The notes beneath the pieces were generated by a model. It was given only the letters and a program-made list of their open reading frames with translations, did no database searches and was not told where the DNA came from. Shown piece by piece: positions 11,506-23,775 of a stretch of 64,000 nucleotides of DNA. Made by a program: the position numbers and the translations under genes. Source of the DNA: Limnephilus marmoratus (lineage: Eukaryota; Arthropoda; Insecta; Trichoptera; Limnephilidae); the NCBI GenBank assembly GCA_917880885.1, contig OU862912.1, positions 46,301,117 through 46,365,116 on the forward strand. Direction: 5' to 3'. Numbering within the stretch: the stretch's first letter is position 1; each line of letters opens with the position of its first letter.

Positions 11506-12389
11506 TGCTTGTAAAATTGAACATAAAAAATTCCAAAACACCGAATACTGATCTTTAAATATGAAAAATATCAATTTATTTTGGAGCCTCCTCCACACGC
11601 GTATTGCTTACCCCATACAACATATTAAATAACATTATGAAATGGAATGGTGAATTCGCGAGAAGGGCTAGAGGGCGTTCTGGCGCCATGAATCTGCGAC
11701 GTTTCCGGGGACGAGCTTCCCGACCACTCCGCCGGGGGGTGGCGCTGGGACGAGGGAATTGATGCTTCATAGACGTTTTCAGGAAATAACTATGGATTAC
11801 AATTTTCTTCATGTTCACAGTAAATACAGTAAATCCATTCCTTCGCTATTACATTGCACATTTATAATGTTTGTATTCCACACAAAAATATCAAATCGCT
11901 CCAAGAAAATGTATACATTGACACAAGAACAATTTAAGTTCAAATTTGATTACAGTTGTCCATCGATCAAATATAATAATAATAACTACGCTGTGGAAAA
12001 TGAAAACTAAAAAAAAAACAAACGATTTCTGAATTTTTACTGTGAATTTTTACTTCCACCCAATTATTAAAAACTGTAACGTATCTATCTATCATTACAT
12101 TTGAAACTTTTCGTTGCAATCAAATATTTTTTTGTATTAATTAGTAGGTTTGTCATCCTCCTCCTATGTAGGCATATATATATCGATCGTCCAGTTAATT
12201 AGTCAGACATCTTCAAATACTATGTTTTTAGATAATGAGCAAAGCAATATTCGAATGCTTACCATAAATCAAATATTATTTACACGTGTATGTGTTTTAC
12301 GTACTAAAAATGTCTTAAAAAACACCGGGAGGCATAACGATTCGGTTTCAGTACATTTTTTGAATTAAACAAAATGTTGATGTTTTCTG
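11506..12389. other. Spacer with a small GC-rich island
   Basis: At 11640-11770 the sequence is far more GC-rich than its surroundings and open in two minus frames. One is arginine-rich and one is serine/proline-rich. A TATGGG|GTAAGCA donor-like site follows at ~11610. No family is recognised, so it is not called as an exon. Confidence 0.35.
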
Positions 12390-12990
12390 GGTCACTAGTA
12401 GGGTATTTCAAAATGTCATCTAATGTACCGAACCGTTATGTATTCAACGTACCTGCACGTACAACGCGCTCTTCTGTCCTGTTCAGGGTGGATCAATGCA
12501 AGACAAAATGTAAGCAGAATTCTTGCCTGAAAAGACTATGCAATAGTTATAATAGCGTATTATCCAATGTGGACATTTTCAATTGCGAACTTACCAAATA
12601 TAAGAGGTCCATAAAAGAATATATCTCTGATGGTTCTTGAATAATGTTATGTTTTTATTGTTTATATTTCTGTTATGATTTGATTTATATGTGCAACCTC
12701 TCTCCATGGCTACCAATGTATTGACAGATTTATTGTTTTGTAATTTTTCATTTTATGTATTAAAAAAATTGTTTTAAGTAGGTATGTATATATTTTTTTG
12801 TTTTATATAATTTTTGGATTCATATTCCTTTTTTATAAAATTAATTTACTTATTCTTATTATGCTTTCTCAGTAGAAGTAAAGTCACAAGGAGGAAATCC
12901 ATAATTGGTTTTATTTTGGCTATTTAATACTATGTACAAACTGAAATAAATGTAAACTGTCGATTTCCCGAAAATTAATAAATAATAAAT
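12390..12990 (+). mobile_element. LINE 3' fragment (C-terminal RT tail + 3' UTR)
   Basis: The open frame ending at ~12640 contains the motif FNVPARTTRSSVLF and a downstream Cys/Lys-rich tail. These match the region after the reverse transcriptase in many insect LINEs, and the fragment at 35650-36160 has HIPTRATRSKILF in the same place. A ~340-bp 3' UTR follows and ends in AATAAATAATAAATAAAT. The RT core and endonuclease are missing, which fits 5' truncation on insertion. Confidence 0.7.
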
Positions 12991-14497
12991 AAATTTTTCG
13001 GAGATGTCTGACTAATCAACTCTACGAACGATATTTATGCCGTGTAGTAGAGTGCAAAAGAGTAAACTGTTTATGAATATTTTAAAACTAAATCTCAGAT
13101 TAAGAATTATTTTTGCAGACAACCCAAATACAGGGGTCGTCACGAGTCATCAACCCTCGCTATTCTGGTGTGACGTGTACATTTCTAATTACCCTGTCCT
13201 TCCATAAAATACTTGCGACAGGGCTGCCAGGTTTATAATCCGTCCCCAGTCGTAAAATCAGCGGACAATCGGGGCGGCAGTAAATAAGAGGACAGGTGGC
13301 AACCCTTAGCGGGGATGAACGGGGATAACCCGCTCATTAAATACATATAATATCCATATACCCCCATATACCCATATTCGGGGTCATTTTTGGGATTAAA
13401 AGGACCTTAGTTATGTTTAGATCCGAGGGAATATTACGTGAAATTGCCGATTGTAAATGTTAATTCGGGAATATCATATCTGTTTAACTACTACTTTTAA
13501 TGAATATCTTCGATGCATGTTTCGAACAGAATTTCGGCTGTGCAAAGCTATAAACGTGGACTTTAACTACTTATCATAAAACAAAGATATTATGCAGTTA
13601 TTGCTTACTCACTGAAGCATATTGGTAATATAAAATTACATCCAAATATGTAGTAGTATGAATATAAAATACTTGAGTATAGATGAACACTGAATGATGA
13701 TTTCATTAAAAAAATAATATTTTTAAGAAACTTTTAATTCTAATGGATGGTTAAACAGAACTTGTTCGATATTTACGAACGTACTAGCGAGTTCCCGGCT
13801 TGCGTTGCTATGCCACTAATAAAGAAATTGTTTAAATTGTTTCCACTAATAAGAACAATCAATCAATTTTGGTACCTAACATAGGTACCTATTTTAAATA
13901 TATGTAATTCTTGATTCGATTCAAAGTATGAGGCGAGTACTTTAAATAAATCCGTTAATTTAAAGACGTTCGAAAATAGAATTTTGATTTAACAATCATT
14001 GTTTTGCAAAATGTCATTCTCAAGTTTTGACATTTTTAACAATTTTGCAAGGGTTTTTGTAATGAAAAACTTTTCAGGTGTATTGTCATGTGGTTGTAAT
14101 AATCCAGAAACCTTCGTGGGGGTTTAAAGAAGGTATTTTGAAAGTTTCAAACATTTTCTATGCTTAATATAGCAACGCATAGCGGACATACATACATACA
14201 AACCTTTTTATAGATACTAAAAGGTTTTTCGATTTTTGAAACGTAGTTTTCTTTGTCATTAAATGTATCAGGTCATTCACAAAAAAAAACTGTTAATTCG
14301 ATTTAAAATTTAAGCAGTAGGTAACTCTGCACCGATTTTTACTGATTTTTAGCTGTGGTAATCAACACGTTATTAAACAACAACAAAAAAAAATGTAATA
14401 AACTCCATTTCCAATACTCGGACTATCTCTTAGGCCGGCTAGTAGCCAAATTACAGAGAAATGTGTGTGTGTGCGTGAGTGCCGATATAAGATAGAA
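12991..14497. other. Spacer, nothing recognised
   Basis: About 1.5 kb. A slightly GC-richer patch at 13200-13340 has no open frame of note. Confidence 0.4.
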
Positions 14498-14822
14498 TGC
14501 ATTACAAGTGGTTCGCTACGTTTGGCGACTTAGCAGGGATGCTCGGGTTATGGGATGAGGTCTTGATTGGAACTCGCTCAACACATTGCTTCGCGTCGCT
14601 GCGGGAGGAATGAATTCATAAGTCACCGCTGGAACCACAAGCCCCCAGATTGCTATCGACCCCTCACACCCTTTCCCTCCCAGAACTTCTTATCCTTCAT
14701 TTCCTTAAAAGATCCTCCGCACAGCATCCCCAAAGATAACATACTCCCCGAGGAAAAATATTTTTCTCAGAGCCTCTTATGTGGAGTTAATGTTACAGAA
14801 AAGAGTCTATCTGCCTAATTTC
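14498..14822 (+). repeat. Repeat family C, copy 2 (partial)
   Basis: Starts at the central hairpin (AAGTGGTTCGCTACGTTTGG) and runs through the pyrimidine-rich block (CCCTCCCAGAACTTCTT) to the end block GTGGAGTTAATGTTACA. It lacks the GGGAGGCGGG end present in other copies. Confidence 0.7.
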
Positions 14823-15812
14823 CGCTTCCAAGACTCAAGAAAACAAAATCGAAATTCATAAAGATGTATTTAAAAATAAAACTCAATTCATTACATATTT
14901 AAGTATGCAACACCAATTCTTATATTCTTCTTTTTTATCACTGTAAAAAACTTTATTAAACATACAAAATAAAAATTGGATTACAAAACTAATTTTTTGA
15001 TCAAATATTCCGGTAGTTTGTGTAAATGTAAAACATGCACAGCAATCTGCCGGTTGCGGAATTATTTCAAAGCTTCACAACTTCTGGGCATAAAGGTGTA
15101 ACTTTACATGTAACATCACAATTTGTACACGGTAAATGGTAAAAATGAAATACTTTTGATCGACAGTGACATGCAACTCGCAGCTTATCCAAAAAAGTCC
15201 ATAGAAAATTGGACGTAAAATCTGAACAACGGCTAAAATTACTGTTGCCTAGTTTTTTCGACAGTAAAACTAAATTTTACTTTCAATAATAATTAGGTAC
15301 CCGTTCGGCAATTTCGTCTCGTAATTTTTCATTATCTAACTTCAGTGGGGTCGTAAAGGCTAAAAAACAACTTACATCAATAGCTTTACTACTTGAGCGA
15401 TGTAGATTTTCAGGTTTTCAGTTTTTTGTTTCGGCCATTCGATTTATTTAAATCATAACTCCAAATATGAATACGGAAACATATCAACTGCTCACTACGG
15501 TTTTCAGCCAGTGAATCCACTTGGATTTTCCAGTCTATCCCATATTTATAGGTTTAAAAAAAATTTTAAAATCGTTAAATTTATAAATCGTCTTAATTTA
15601 TTAAAAGTATCATCTGCCTACACTTGAACACCTATCGCTCGAGTGGTTAAACGAACGAAAAATCATATTTTCACATTGACAGTTTATGCGGAATGTGAAA
15701 ATGTTTGTTAAAAAACTGTCGAAAATGGAAATAAAATAATTAAAAATATTACAAAATAGACTGTATGTATCTTCTCTATTCTGTATTTTACACTTTCTCT
15801 GCCTAAAGTATT
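14823..15812. other. Spacer, nothing recognised
   Basis: AT-rich, with no recognisable gene or repeat. The frame at 15610-15963 (minus) merely reads through the tRNA-like element that follows. Confidence 0.4.
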
Positions 15813-15975
15813 TAATCACTGAAGACGAAGATAATAATAAATCTAAATGAAAATATGAAAAATAACAAGACTGAGAAAAATAAAAAAGGTAACAGTCGCA
15901 ACTGGGACTCCAATCCAGGATCTCTTGTCTTACCGGGACGAACGCCTTAACCAATTCGTCCATTCGGACTTTATT
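15813..15975 (-). mobile_element. Element with tRNA-like core (family T)
   Basis: The flank AAATGAAAATATGAAAAATA and the run into GGTAACAGTCGCAACTGGGA match the foldback elements at 23776-24691 and 54740-54960. Only one arm is visible here. The core at 15895-15969 is described separately. Confidence 0.6.
15895..15969 (-). tRNA. tRNA-like sequence, decayed (GGT-type loop)
   Basis: On the minus strand the ~75 nt fold roughly as a cloverleaf with anticodon loop CCGGTAA, A-box-like TGGACGAATTGGTTAAGG, T-arm CTGGATTGGAGTCCCAG (B box mutated from TTCGA to TTGGA) and 3' end TTGCGAC. The acceptor stem has two mismatched pairs and position 33 is C. A working tRNA is unlikely. Confidence 0.4.
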
Positions 15976-18255
15976 TTAAGTCATTTTTTGTCGATCTCAT
16001 GATTCAAATTTGAAATTAAAAATATTATCTTCGACTAATTTTTCCCACATTTTTGACTGCCAATTTTTTTAAAAATGTTCACAAAATTCTAAAAAATTGG
16101 TTTATAACCTAGAAAGTGTCTCTGATAAATATATGCGATTTTATTTAAAAGTGTTTAACTTTATTATTTAATAGGATCCGCCATTCGATTTGTTTCAAGG
16201 ATCGCAGAGAACCTAACCTGAAAACTCTATAACTTGATCAATTAGTGTCGTGATCTCAAGTTATGCAATTATTAAAACGACATTTACCTCAAATAAATTA
16301 AATGTCCTGCAAAATCTAGCTGGTTCTCCGACATAATGACACGATTAGCCACCAGCCTACACAGGCAAGACCTCGCAACGCCCGTTCCTTGTTCCACCCA
16401 ATATAAATAGTACAAACGCTGTAATACAATGGCGTGGCTCAGTCCTATAAAGACGTTAGTCATTTACTGACCAAAGGCATTAAGGTTGTATGGAGGCAGG
16501 AATTCCCCGCGGTTTGCAGCAGAACCTAGAACTAACAATGTAGCGCGTCGGTTACAGTTACAAAACGTCAGGAAGCTCTGCCGATTGTTCGCTAAGAATC
16601 TGGCAGTTAAATTTAATTGAGGTCCAAAACTGTTAACACAAATACTTTTCTGCGTATCAGATTTGTCAAGTTGTTTTTTGTTCCATTCTTAAGTTGGATT
16701 TGATTAAAATAAATTAGCCTAACACATGAAAAAAACAGCAATTAATTAAAAATATTTTAGACGCTTAGAATTGTGAATTATTCGTTGAAGTGGCTGTTGT
16801 AATAGACATAAAAAATGTTGTTCAGTAATTTTTTTTTATAAATAGGCTAAACCCTAAAGAGCGTGTTATTTTGCATTGGGCCTATGTTAGTAGTTACGTT
16901 CGTTACGATCTTTTAGAATGCGTAGAACAATTTTATTGTGTTCAATATTTGCAACAAACATTTCACTATTTTTTTTAGTTCAGGAATCTTTTTTCTTTTT
17001 ATCTTTATTAATTAGACTACAATAAGTTATGTGCTATAGCTGTCTCAATGGGAAATCCAGGCGCAGATTGAAACGTGACCAGTTTTTAACAAAAATACAA
17101 ATAACATTTAACAATATTACATTTAAAATAATAGACAATCAGCATCGTACCATTGGAAATACATACATATAAATTGGTTTCGTTAAAATATTTGATGTCA
17201 GATCTGTCTTGGCTCATGACCGGATGTCTGATTTATATTTAAAATAAGTTTAGTTTTGTCTAATGGCCAGTGGAAATGCATTGTACAACCTTGTGCAAAG
17301 TATCTAAAATTTATTTGGCCTATAAGAGATCATAATCTTTGGTTCTAGTATCTCGAGCAGTTTGGACACTTTCAAAAGCAGTTTTGTGTTTGAAGCGGTA
17401 TGCTAGCATGTTTTTGGCATAAAGTTGTCTAATGTCCAAAACACCGATCCTTCTAAAGATTTAATCCTAAGTGCTTGAGATCGGTAGTTTTACAATTAAA
17501 TCTGGAGCATTGTGAGCATCATAAAAAACGTAACTAAACGCTACTCTTATTATAAGTATGTAGGTAATAATATTTATATACTCGAATCATTTCTTTTTTT
17601 TATTAATCTTACGGTGACAGACGAACCAATGCTTATTCAAAACGAAAGCACTATTATCCTGCATTTCATGGATCGTGAAAGACCAAAGTGCGTTTCAATA
17701 TAATCTGCCTACCCCGAACGAGGATAAGGCGTGATGTTATTAAACGAAATGTTGAGAGTTTACCAAATGTGACACTAAACCAAGGCAATGCAGTGCATTA
17801 TCTACCCGGTCATTCAATTTGTTCCCCGCCAAAGTACGTGGTAGTTCGGAAAGCATTAAATCCACCCTAGAGGAGGCATCGAGATGGACCGAACCAATAA
17901 CACGGTTTGACCAGGAATACTGATGGACAGGAGGAACAGCTATCACTGGCAGTCCGAGGAGATAAAGCCACCCCTGATGACGAGGTTTCACCAGTGTGCG
18001 CAATTCACTTGGCTAAGAGGGTAGCTTTTACCTACACGAAAATGGACAATAATTCTAGTGGCGCGTTCAGACGAAAAAAAAATTCACGTTCCAAATCAAA
18101 CAAAGGGGAAAAATTATATTAGGAAAGAATAGAAAACTAAAAAAAAAATTAAGAATTTTTAATAATCAATTTGTTCTTTAAAAAGTCCGCTATCATTCTT
18201 CTTTTTAATTAGTCTAGTTTTTGCACTGATAATTCGTGGTGGAATTCCATTGTAT
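15976..18255. other. Spacer, nothing recognised
   Basis: About 2.3 kb. Open frames at 17512-18122 are short, overlap on both strands and carry no motif. 16330-16620 is less AT-rich but not open. Confidence 0.4.
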
Positions 18256-18587
18256 TAGAATTTGAAATTAAAACACTTTTGTACTTTCTTCCACAATTTA
18301 TATTTCACCAGGACCGGTTTCATTTTATTTTCAGACTGGTAGTTGAAATTTTTATGCTACGGTATTTATACACACTAAGGCAGGGGTACACAACATTGTC
18401 TCTGTATAATGAACAAAATAGAACCATTCATTATATATATTATGTGCCCCTGCCTAAGTGTGTATAAATACCGAAGCATAAGAATTTCAACTATCAGTCT
18501 GAAAATGTCCGTAATAGGATGAAACCGGTCCTGGTGTAATATAAGTTAGTGGAAGATAGTACAAAATACAATTAATTTCAAATTCTA
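18256..18587. mobile_element. Palindromic element with decayed hammerhead motifs
   Basis: The left (18256-18392) and right (18437-18587) arms are inverted copies over ~130 bp. The ends read TAGAATTTGAAATTAA and its complement. Each arm contains GAAACCGGTC followed by CTGG and preceded by CAGT-CTGAAAA, the order of a hammerhead ribozyme (helix I CCAG/CTGG, core CUGANGA, GAAA, GUC site), but with CTGAAAA in place of CTGANGA. The same arrangement is seen in the Penelope-derived repeats at 53054-53289 and 55018-55635. Confidence 0.7.
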
Positions 18588-20370
18588 ATTCTTCTTTTTA
18601 AGGATAAAGGATATTGTAAGTAACACTTGATTATTAAAAATTCAGTTTCCAAAACATTGTTAGCCACGTGTCACTCTTTACCGACTGTAATGCCAAAATC
18701 TAGAGATTCTTACCGACATTAAAAAAAATTACATAAGTGTGCTATTTATGCTCTGTTCTGTAATCCCATCAAAGTCAAATTCTTACACCGCCCTCCAAAC
18801 GTTATTTTTAGCAGTCAAAAGGGCAAACGAAATAAATTGTCACCTTAACAATATTTCGGGCATTTGCATTAATGTTCAATTATTGCTTGATACTTGCTTG
18901 TACTTGTTTAGGACATGCGTTGCATGCCTCTGAGAGTCAGCACGGAGATAATAACTTACCAGTACGGGTTGATCATCAGTTTGAATCTAATAATTTAACT
19001 TCGGGCAACTCCAGGCGCCATTTCAAAAGCTTATACTGTTTAAAGGAGCTTTTAACCTTTTTTGGTAAAAGCACGTTTGAATCGGTAAACGAAAACCTTT
19101 GTTGGAAAAATCTACATTATTTACATTTTCACCTCTAAATTTAATGCTGGCTGGAAAGCAGTCATAAACCAAAAACGCTTCCTGATAGTTAGCATTAAAT
19201 CGATAGTACGAACGCAGCTTTAGCGCGCGCCTGCACCCTTAGTAAATTCAGCCGATCCGAAGTAGTCAGGTTTTATTCCCCGCCGGTACTAAACGCCGAC
19301 ATTAAGTGCACATGGCCAAAGTAATGACGGCGGTACATGAGATAAGGAAGAAGGCAAAGCGAAAGTTATTACAGCCGGTAATAGGTGCAGAGTATGGTGC
19401 TGCCATAGAGAGCTCCGTTGGATTCTCTCTTTCTGTTTCATTTGGCGATTATGACAAAGAGGGTGGGGTACAACATATCTATCAGCGGTACACCTTCATG
19501 GTAGGTAGAAAGGGGGGAATCAGAGCGAATGAAGTGTGACGAACTGACTGAATCAATGAAAGAATGGTGACGGGCGTCACTTGATTCAATTTACTCGCGA
19601 ATGAATTGTCAAACAAATCCGTGACGGCTATGTACTAACATGAAAAATCAGCGCAACTTCAGCAATGGTGTAAGCCAATTTATTGAATTTGGGGGAATAT
19701 TTGCTGGTAGTAAAAAGTTTAGGTATTGTTGATCGAATAACAACAAAAAATCAATGTTGCTGCAAAAGCGAAGATTACAAAATATTGTATTCTGATTGAA
19801 CACATTATTCCATGATTGTGATGATGCGTTCAAACCATAGACATCCAAATTCAATAGACGAGAAGATACAGATGAGGGGTAAAACCAAACTATGGGGGGA
19901 CGAAGAGCGGAAAGATGACTGTGATTCGTTAAAAAATAATCTGACAGTTTATAGGCATCTCGCATTATAATATCACCATTTAGTTCTTAAAAGCAAAATC
20001 TGCTTTTGAATGAATATACCTTTTGACATGGGAGCGCGAATTGCTCACCACGATATTAACATATTTGCGAAGTCCAAATATGGCAAAGTAAAGTTCGCCA
20101 TTTTTCAGAGACGTATATTTTGTTGCCTTATTTAGTTAAGACACTTTTACAAATGTTTCATAATTTACTTACCCCTGTAACCAGCGACGAGCACACTGGA
20201 GAACCGCCCACATTCGTTATGATCGACATATTTTAGGGAATAATGTATAGCACAAGCTACCATTTTTACCGTGTTATTTCGTAAAATGTACAATGTGAGC
20301 TCGACGCTGGTCCAGACAAGAATGATGACGTCACATTTTTTAGATTCAAGCGAGGCTCTCGTAAGCCCAG
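18588..20370. other. Spacer with unassigned open frames
   Basis: Frames at 18739-19138 (plus), 19306-19539 (plus) and 19648-19965 (minus) are open but show no domain, signal or splice context I can support. Confidence 0.35.
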
Positions 20371-20388
20371 CCGGTTCCATGGAACCGG
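20371..20388. repeat. Perfect 18-bp palindrome
   Basis: CCGGTTCCATGGAACCGG is its own reverse complement. It stands alone in AT-rich DNA, with no second copy seen in the window. Confidence 0.9.
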
Positions 20389-21160
20389 TATGGGGAGGGG
20401 GAAATAATACGCTTTTATCACTTAGGGCAGGTCTATATATATATTCATATGACTATGTTTCAAACCGTACTGGTGAGGAGTTAGATTCAAATCAAGGAGA
20501 ATTTAGAATAGAGGGATAAAATAATTAAAAACAAATTTCTGCCTAACAATATATAATCAATATGCGAGAATGCTCATAAAAATTATGTTTTTCACAAGTA
20601 TTTTTTCATCAAATATTGCGAATTCTTCATCAGTTTAGTTTTAAAACACAGAAAAATAACAAATGACATGTGTACTAAAAAAATCTAAGTAAAGCTTAGT
20701 AGATATTTTCTGAATTATTAAGTTAACGAAGATACGGTGTCGGCGTCATTAGACAAATGAATTGCCACATAAAAAGGCTTCTTCTTATTTCTAATAAAAG
20801 CACTAAAAATTAATCATATACTATAAAACAACCAATTAACATTGAACAGGTTTAATTGCGGCATTTCTGCATGACTTTGAGTAACAAATATTTTAAGGTA
20901 TATCTGTTCTGCAGGCCATTTCAGCAGTCACAGAAATCCTATGATATGCGGTAAGGGGGCCTAGAGTCTACGCTTATTGTCTTTGCATTAAGTCTGAGTA
21001 CGACAGACTACGAGTACTTGTCCTACCCACCGCCCACCGCGAGCTTATCTCATCAACCAACTCACTGAACTACTGGCCTCAAACTAGGGAATAAATCGAT
21101 CAAATTATTATTATTAAGCTTGAAAGTGTACAAAATTAACCACTTAATAAGAGAGATCGG
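20389..21160. other. Spacer, nothing recognised
   Basis: AT-rich with short open frames only. Confidence 0.4.
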
Positions 21161-21371
21161 TCAGTGGCTGATTTGGCATTGCGTCCCACCCATTGTCGGC
21201 ATTGGGTCCCACCCGGGCGTCTAGTGTCCGATTCCTTGGCTGCTAAGTCCTCCACAACACAAGCCAACACAAGCATTATTTTCCGCATATTGCGGTGGTT
21301 GTAGGAGATTCTCAAACATTGTCAGGTTTTTCGTAAACCGGGAATGTTTATCTTTCTTTAAAAAAAAAATG
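21161..21371 (+). mobile_element. tRNA-derived SINE, copy 2
   Basis: Begins TCAGTGGCTGATTTGGCATT and shares its head, body (TTGTCAGGTTTTTCGTAA) and A-rich tail with 11329-11505. Near the head it carries a small internal duplication (CATTG.GTCCCACCC) that is absent from copy 1. Confidence 0.7.
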
Positions 21372-21546
21372 TTGACTAATTTTTCCTCTACAAAGCCAAA
21401 AATAAACCAAATCTATAGAAAATACTTAAACACTATAAAAAAATTAATTTAATTAAACTTTGACAAGAACGAATTTAATTGGAAATTACTGCCTAAGTAA
21501 AAGTTAATTTCTCAACGTTAAAGTTCAGATCAACTAAGAAGGTTAA

Positions 21547-21825
21547 TCACACAGGGCCTAGAGTATATATATTTTCAAAAAGTCTAAATATTTCGGCTTT
21601 TACACACACACATATATTATTAGGCACTTTTTTATATCCAAATTCCCAAATGTTCATAAAAAAAATTTCATACTGCGATCGGAGTATACTTTCTTTATTT
21701 TATGGTAAACTTTTAGGTTGAAATACGTAGCGTGGTATTTTCTCTTTCTAATACCGTTTAGATCATATTTTTCACTATGCTAGTAAGGTAGACACAACGA
21801 TTTCTATGAAACCTATATTAAGGGG
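21547..21825 (+). mobile_element. piggyBac-type MITE, copy 3 (TTAA-flanked)
   Basis: TTAA lies on both sides (21543-21546 and 21826-21829). The internal block (CTTTCTAATACCGTTTAGAT, ..ACGATTTCTATGAAACCTAT) matches copies at 3110-3447 and 49433-49970 inverted. The 47 bp to the left (about 21498-21545) is repeated directly to the right (about 21825-21872), so the MITE sits between two copies of its own flank. Confidence 0.65.
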
Positions 21826-21872
21826 TTAAGTTCTCAACCTTAAAGTTCAGATCAACTAAGAATATTAATTTA

Positions 21873-23254
21873 AGCTATTGTCGAACTAAGACATAAAGTG
21901 TAATCCATATTATGTAAAAATCGCAAACGTGCAATTTGATCATCGTTGATCAAGTTAATTGCAATAAAATTATATTTAAACATATCGATGACTATTATTT
22001 GTAAAAGATCTTGCTATATTACTAGCATCAAAGATTTTAGAATTTTATGTGAGTATTTATATTTATATTTTATATCCCAGAAAAAAAATTATGATGAAGA
22101 TTCCCATTTGTATGATTTCTTCAAGAAAATTAAGAAGAAAGGGAGCAAAGAGAAAAGAAATTCTTGGAAATATCAGCCCACTCCTTTATAGAAAATACAT
22201 AAATATCGAATAAAAAACACAATTTCCGTGAAGCTGTCTCAGAATAAATACCAAAGATTTTCATGTGAAAAACGTTTGATGCCCGAAAAATGCTAATGTC
22301 TTGGGAAAAATGTGGATCTTCAAATAAGGCCTTTTCTTTTCAACATTCTTTGATATAAGGTTGTAAGGGAGCATTATTTAATTTTAATAGGTTTGCTACA
22401 AGAATAGTAGATTTTTCAGAAGCTTAATGGAAAATATTTAAGAAAAAATCTTTACCATCTTTTATTTTCTTAAAGTATGTATCAATTTTTAATATTTCAA
22501 CGTTTTTCTTATAAGGGATGAAATTAAATACGCTTGGGTTAAATTAGTAACGTACTCAAGAAAAGAGCAATGGAAACTTTATGATTCAAAAGTGCACTCT
22601 GTAAGCCCGAAACACCCTTCGCCGCGCCGGTTTAAAACACTCTTAAAGCATTGAAATAGATCGGGGGCAAGCGTTCCGCGGTCATAGACACCATTCTTTC
22701 CAGCATAAGCGAAGGCTTTAGGTACAAGGCTGCATCTCTCAGCTTCCAGGTAAGGTTAGTTTGGCGCTCGCTACTCCTCAGATAAAACATCATTCTATTT
22801 ATCTTTCCTCCACCCCACACTTAACTGTCCGTAGGTATTTTTATGGTCGGTTAAGACGGTCAGATATGGGAGGAACTACCCCAGGAAAGAAGTCGTCGGG
22901 CTTAGAGCTAGAAAGTGTTTTTCTATAAGGGAGGCCCGAAACACTCGGAAGGGATGGAGGAAATGGACAGGCTTAGCTTCCCTTTGCAAAACAGTGGAAT
23001 CTGCGGATTTCATCGCTGTTGCATTTACGTTTTTAAAGGTGGTTTGATAGGTGGGTTTGTGTTTGGGGTTGAGCTTTAGAAACGTCAAAAAAATCTAACG
23101 TTAGCTTTTGATAAGTTAAGTAGAGAAAAAACATAGTGAAAAATCTCATAATACAGTATATTCTCCGAAGGATAGAGTCAATTTGGCGGTATGCAAGGAT
23201 TCTGTAATATTTTATTTTATTATTGATCTAATTATGATTAACAAACTTGCTTTA
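21873..23254. other. Spacer, nothing recognised
   Basis: About 1.4 kb. A less AT-rich stretch at 22600-23060 has a donor-like CAG|GTAAGG at 22758 and open frames on the minus strand, but no peptide I recognise. Confidence 0.35.
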
Positions 23255-23575
23255 ATTTAAAACTTGCGAAAATCAATGTCATATTTTAATAACGGGCAAT
23301 ACGTTCGTGAAACTTTAATTTCTGATGTATTTTATGTAAGACAGACAAATATGCTTTTTGTATTTATAAACTATCGCAGACCAGTGATAATCATGGAATA
23401 TTATAATTTAACTTATAATTTAATTTATCAACCATTGCATGTGTCCAATATGTAAACTTCACCCGCCATAACACAGGGATATCCCTAGCATGGCGGATGA
23501 AATAATACAAAAAACTAAACAATGTACAATACAAAATATTCTTATAATGAATAAATAAATTATGAAAATTTAGAA
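23255..23575 (+). mobile_element. Candidate LINE 3' UTR with hairpin
   Basis: A hairpin at ~23464-23497 (CCGCCAT..ATGGCGG enclosing the palindrome AGGGATATCCCT) is followed by an A-rich stretch ending ATGAATAAATAAATTATG. Hairpin plus AATAAA-type tail is the layout of the other LINE ends here. No coding part is recognised. Confidence 0.4.
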
Positions 23576-23775
23576 AACGACAAATAAAGCTAATTTTCTT
23601 TTAAAATATTTTATTATAGTTAGGTTCCTACTTTGTACAAAATCTTGCACAAAATGAGTTCCAAGTTTGAAAATGATGTTAAAACTCAAACAAATTTGAG
23701 TTCATTGAATCGAAGATACTGGACAGACACATGATTGAAATTTGTATCTATTACTTAATTGAAGATGTAATTTAA

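Noticed and set aside
11576..11818. Arg-rich protein gene in a GC-rich island
   Set aside because: Two overlapping frames are equally open and neither matches a family; composition alone can explain it.
20174..20275. Minus-strand first exon (ATG to a strong GGG|GTAAGTA donor at ~20174)
   Set aside because: The ~31-codon peptide has no recognisable family and no partner exon; a good donor alone is weak evidence.
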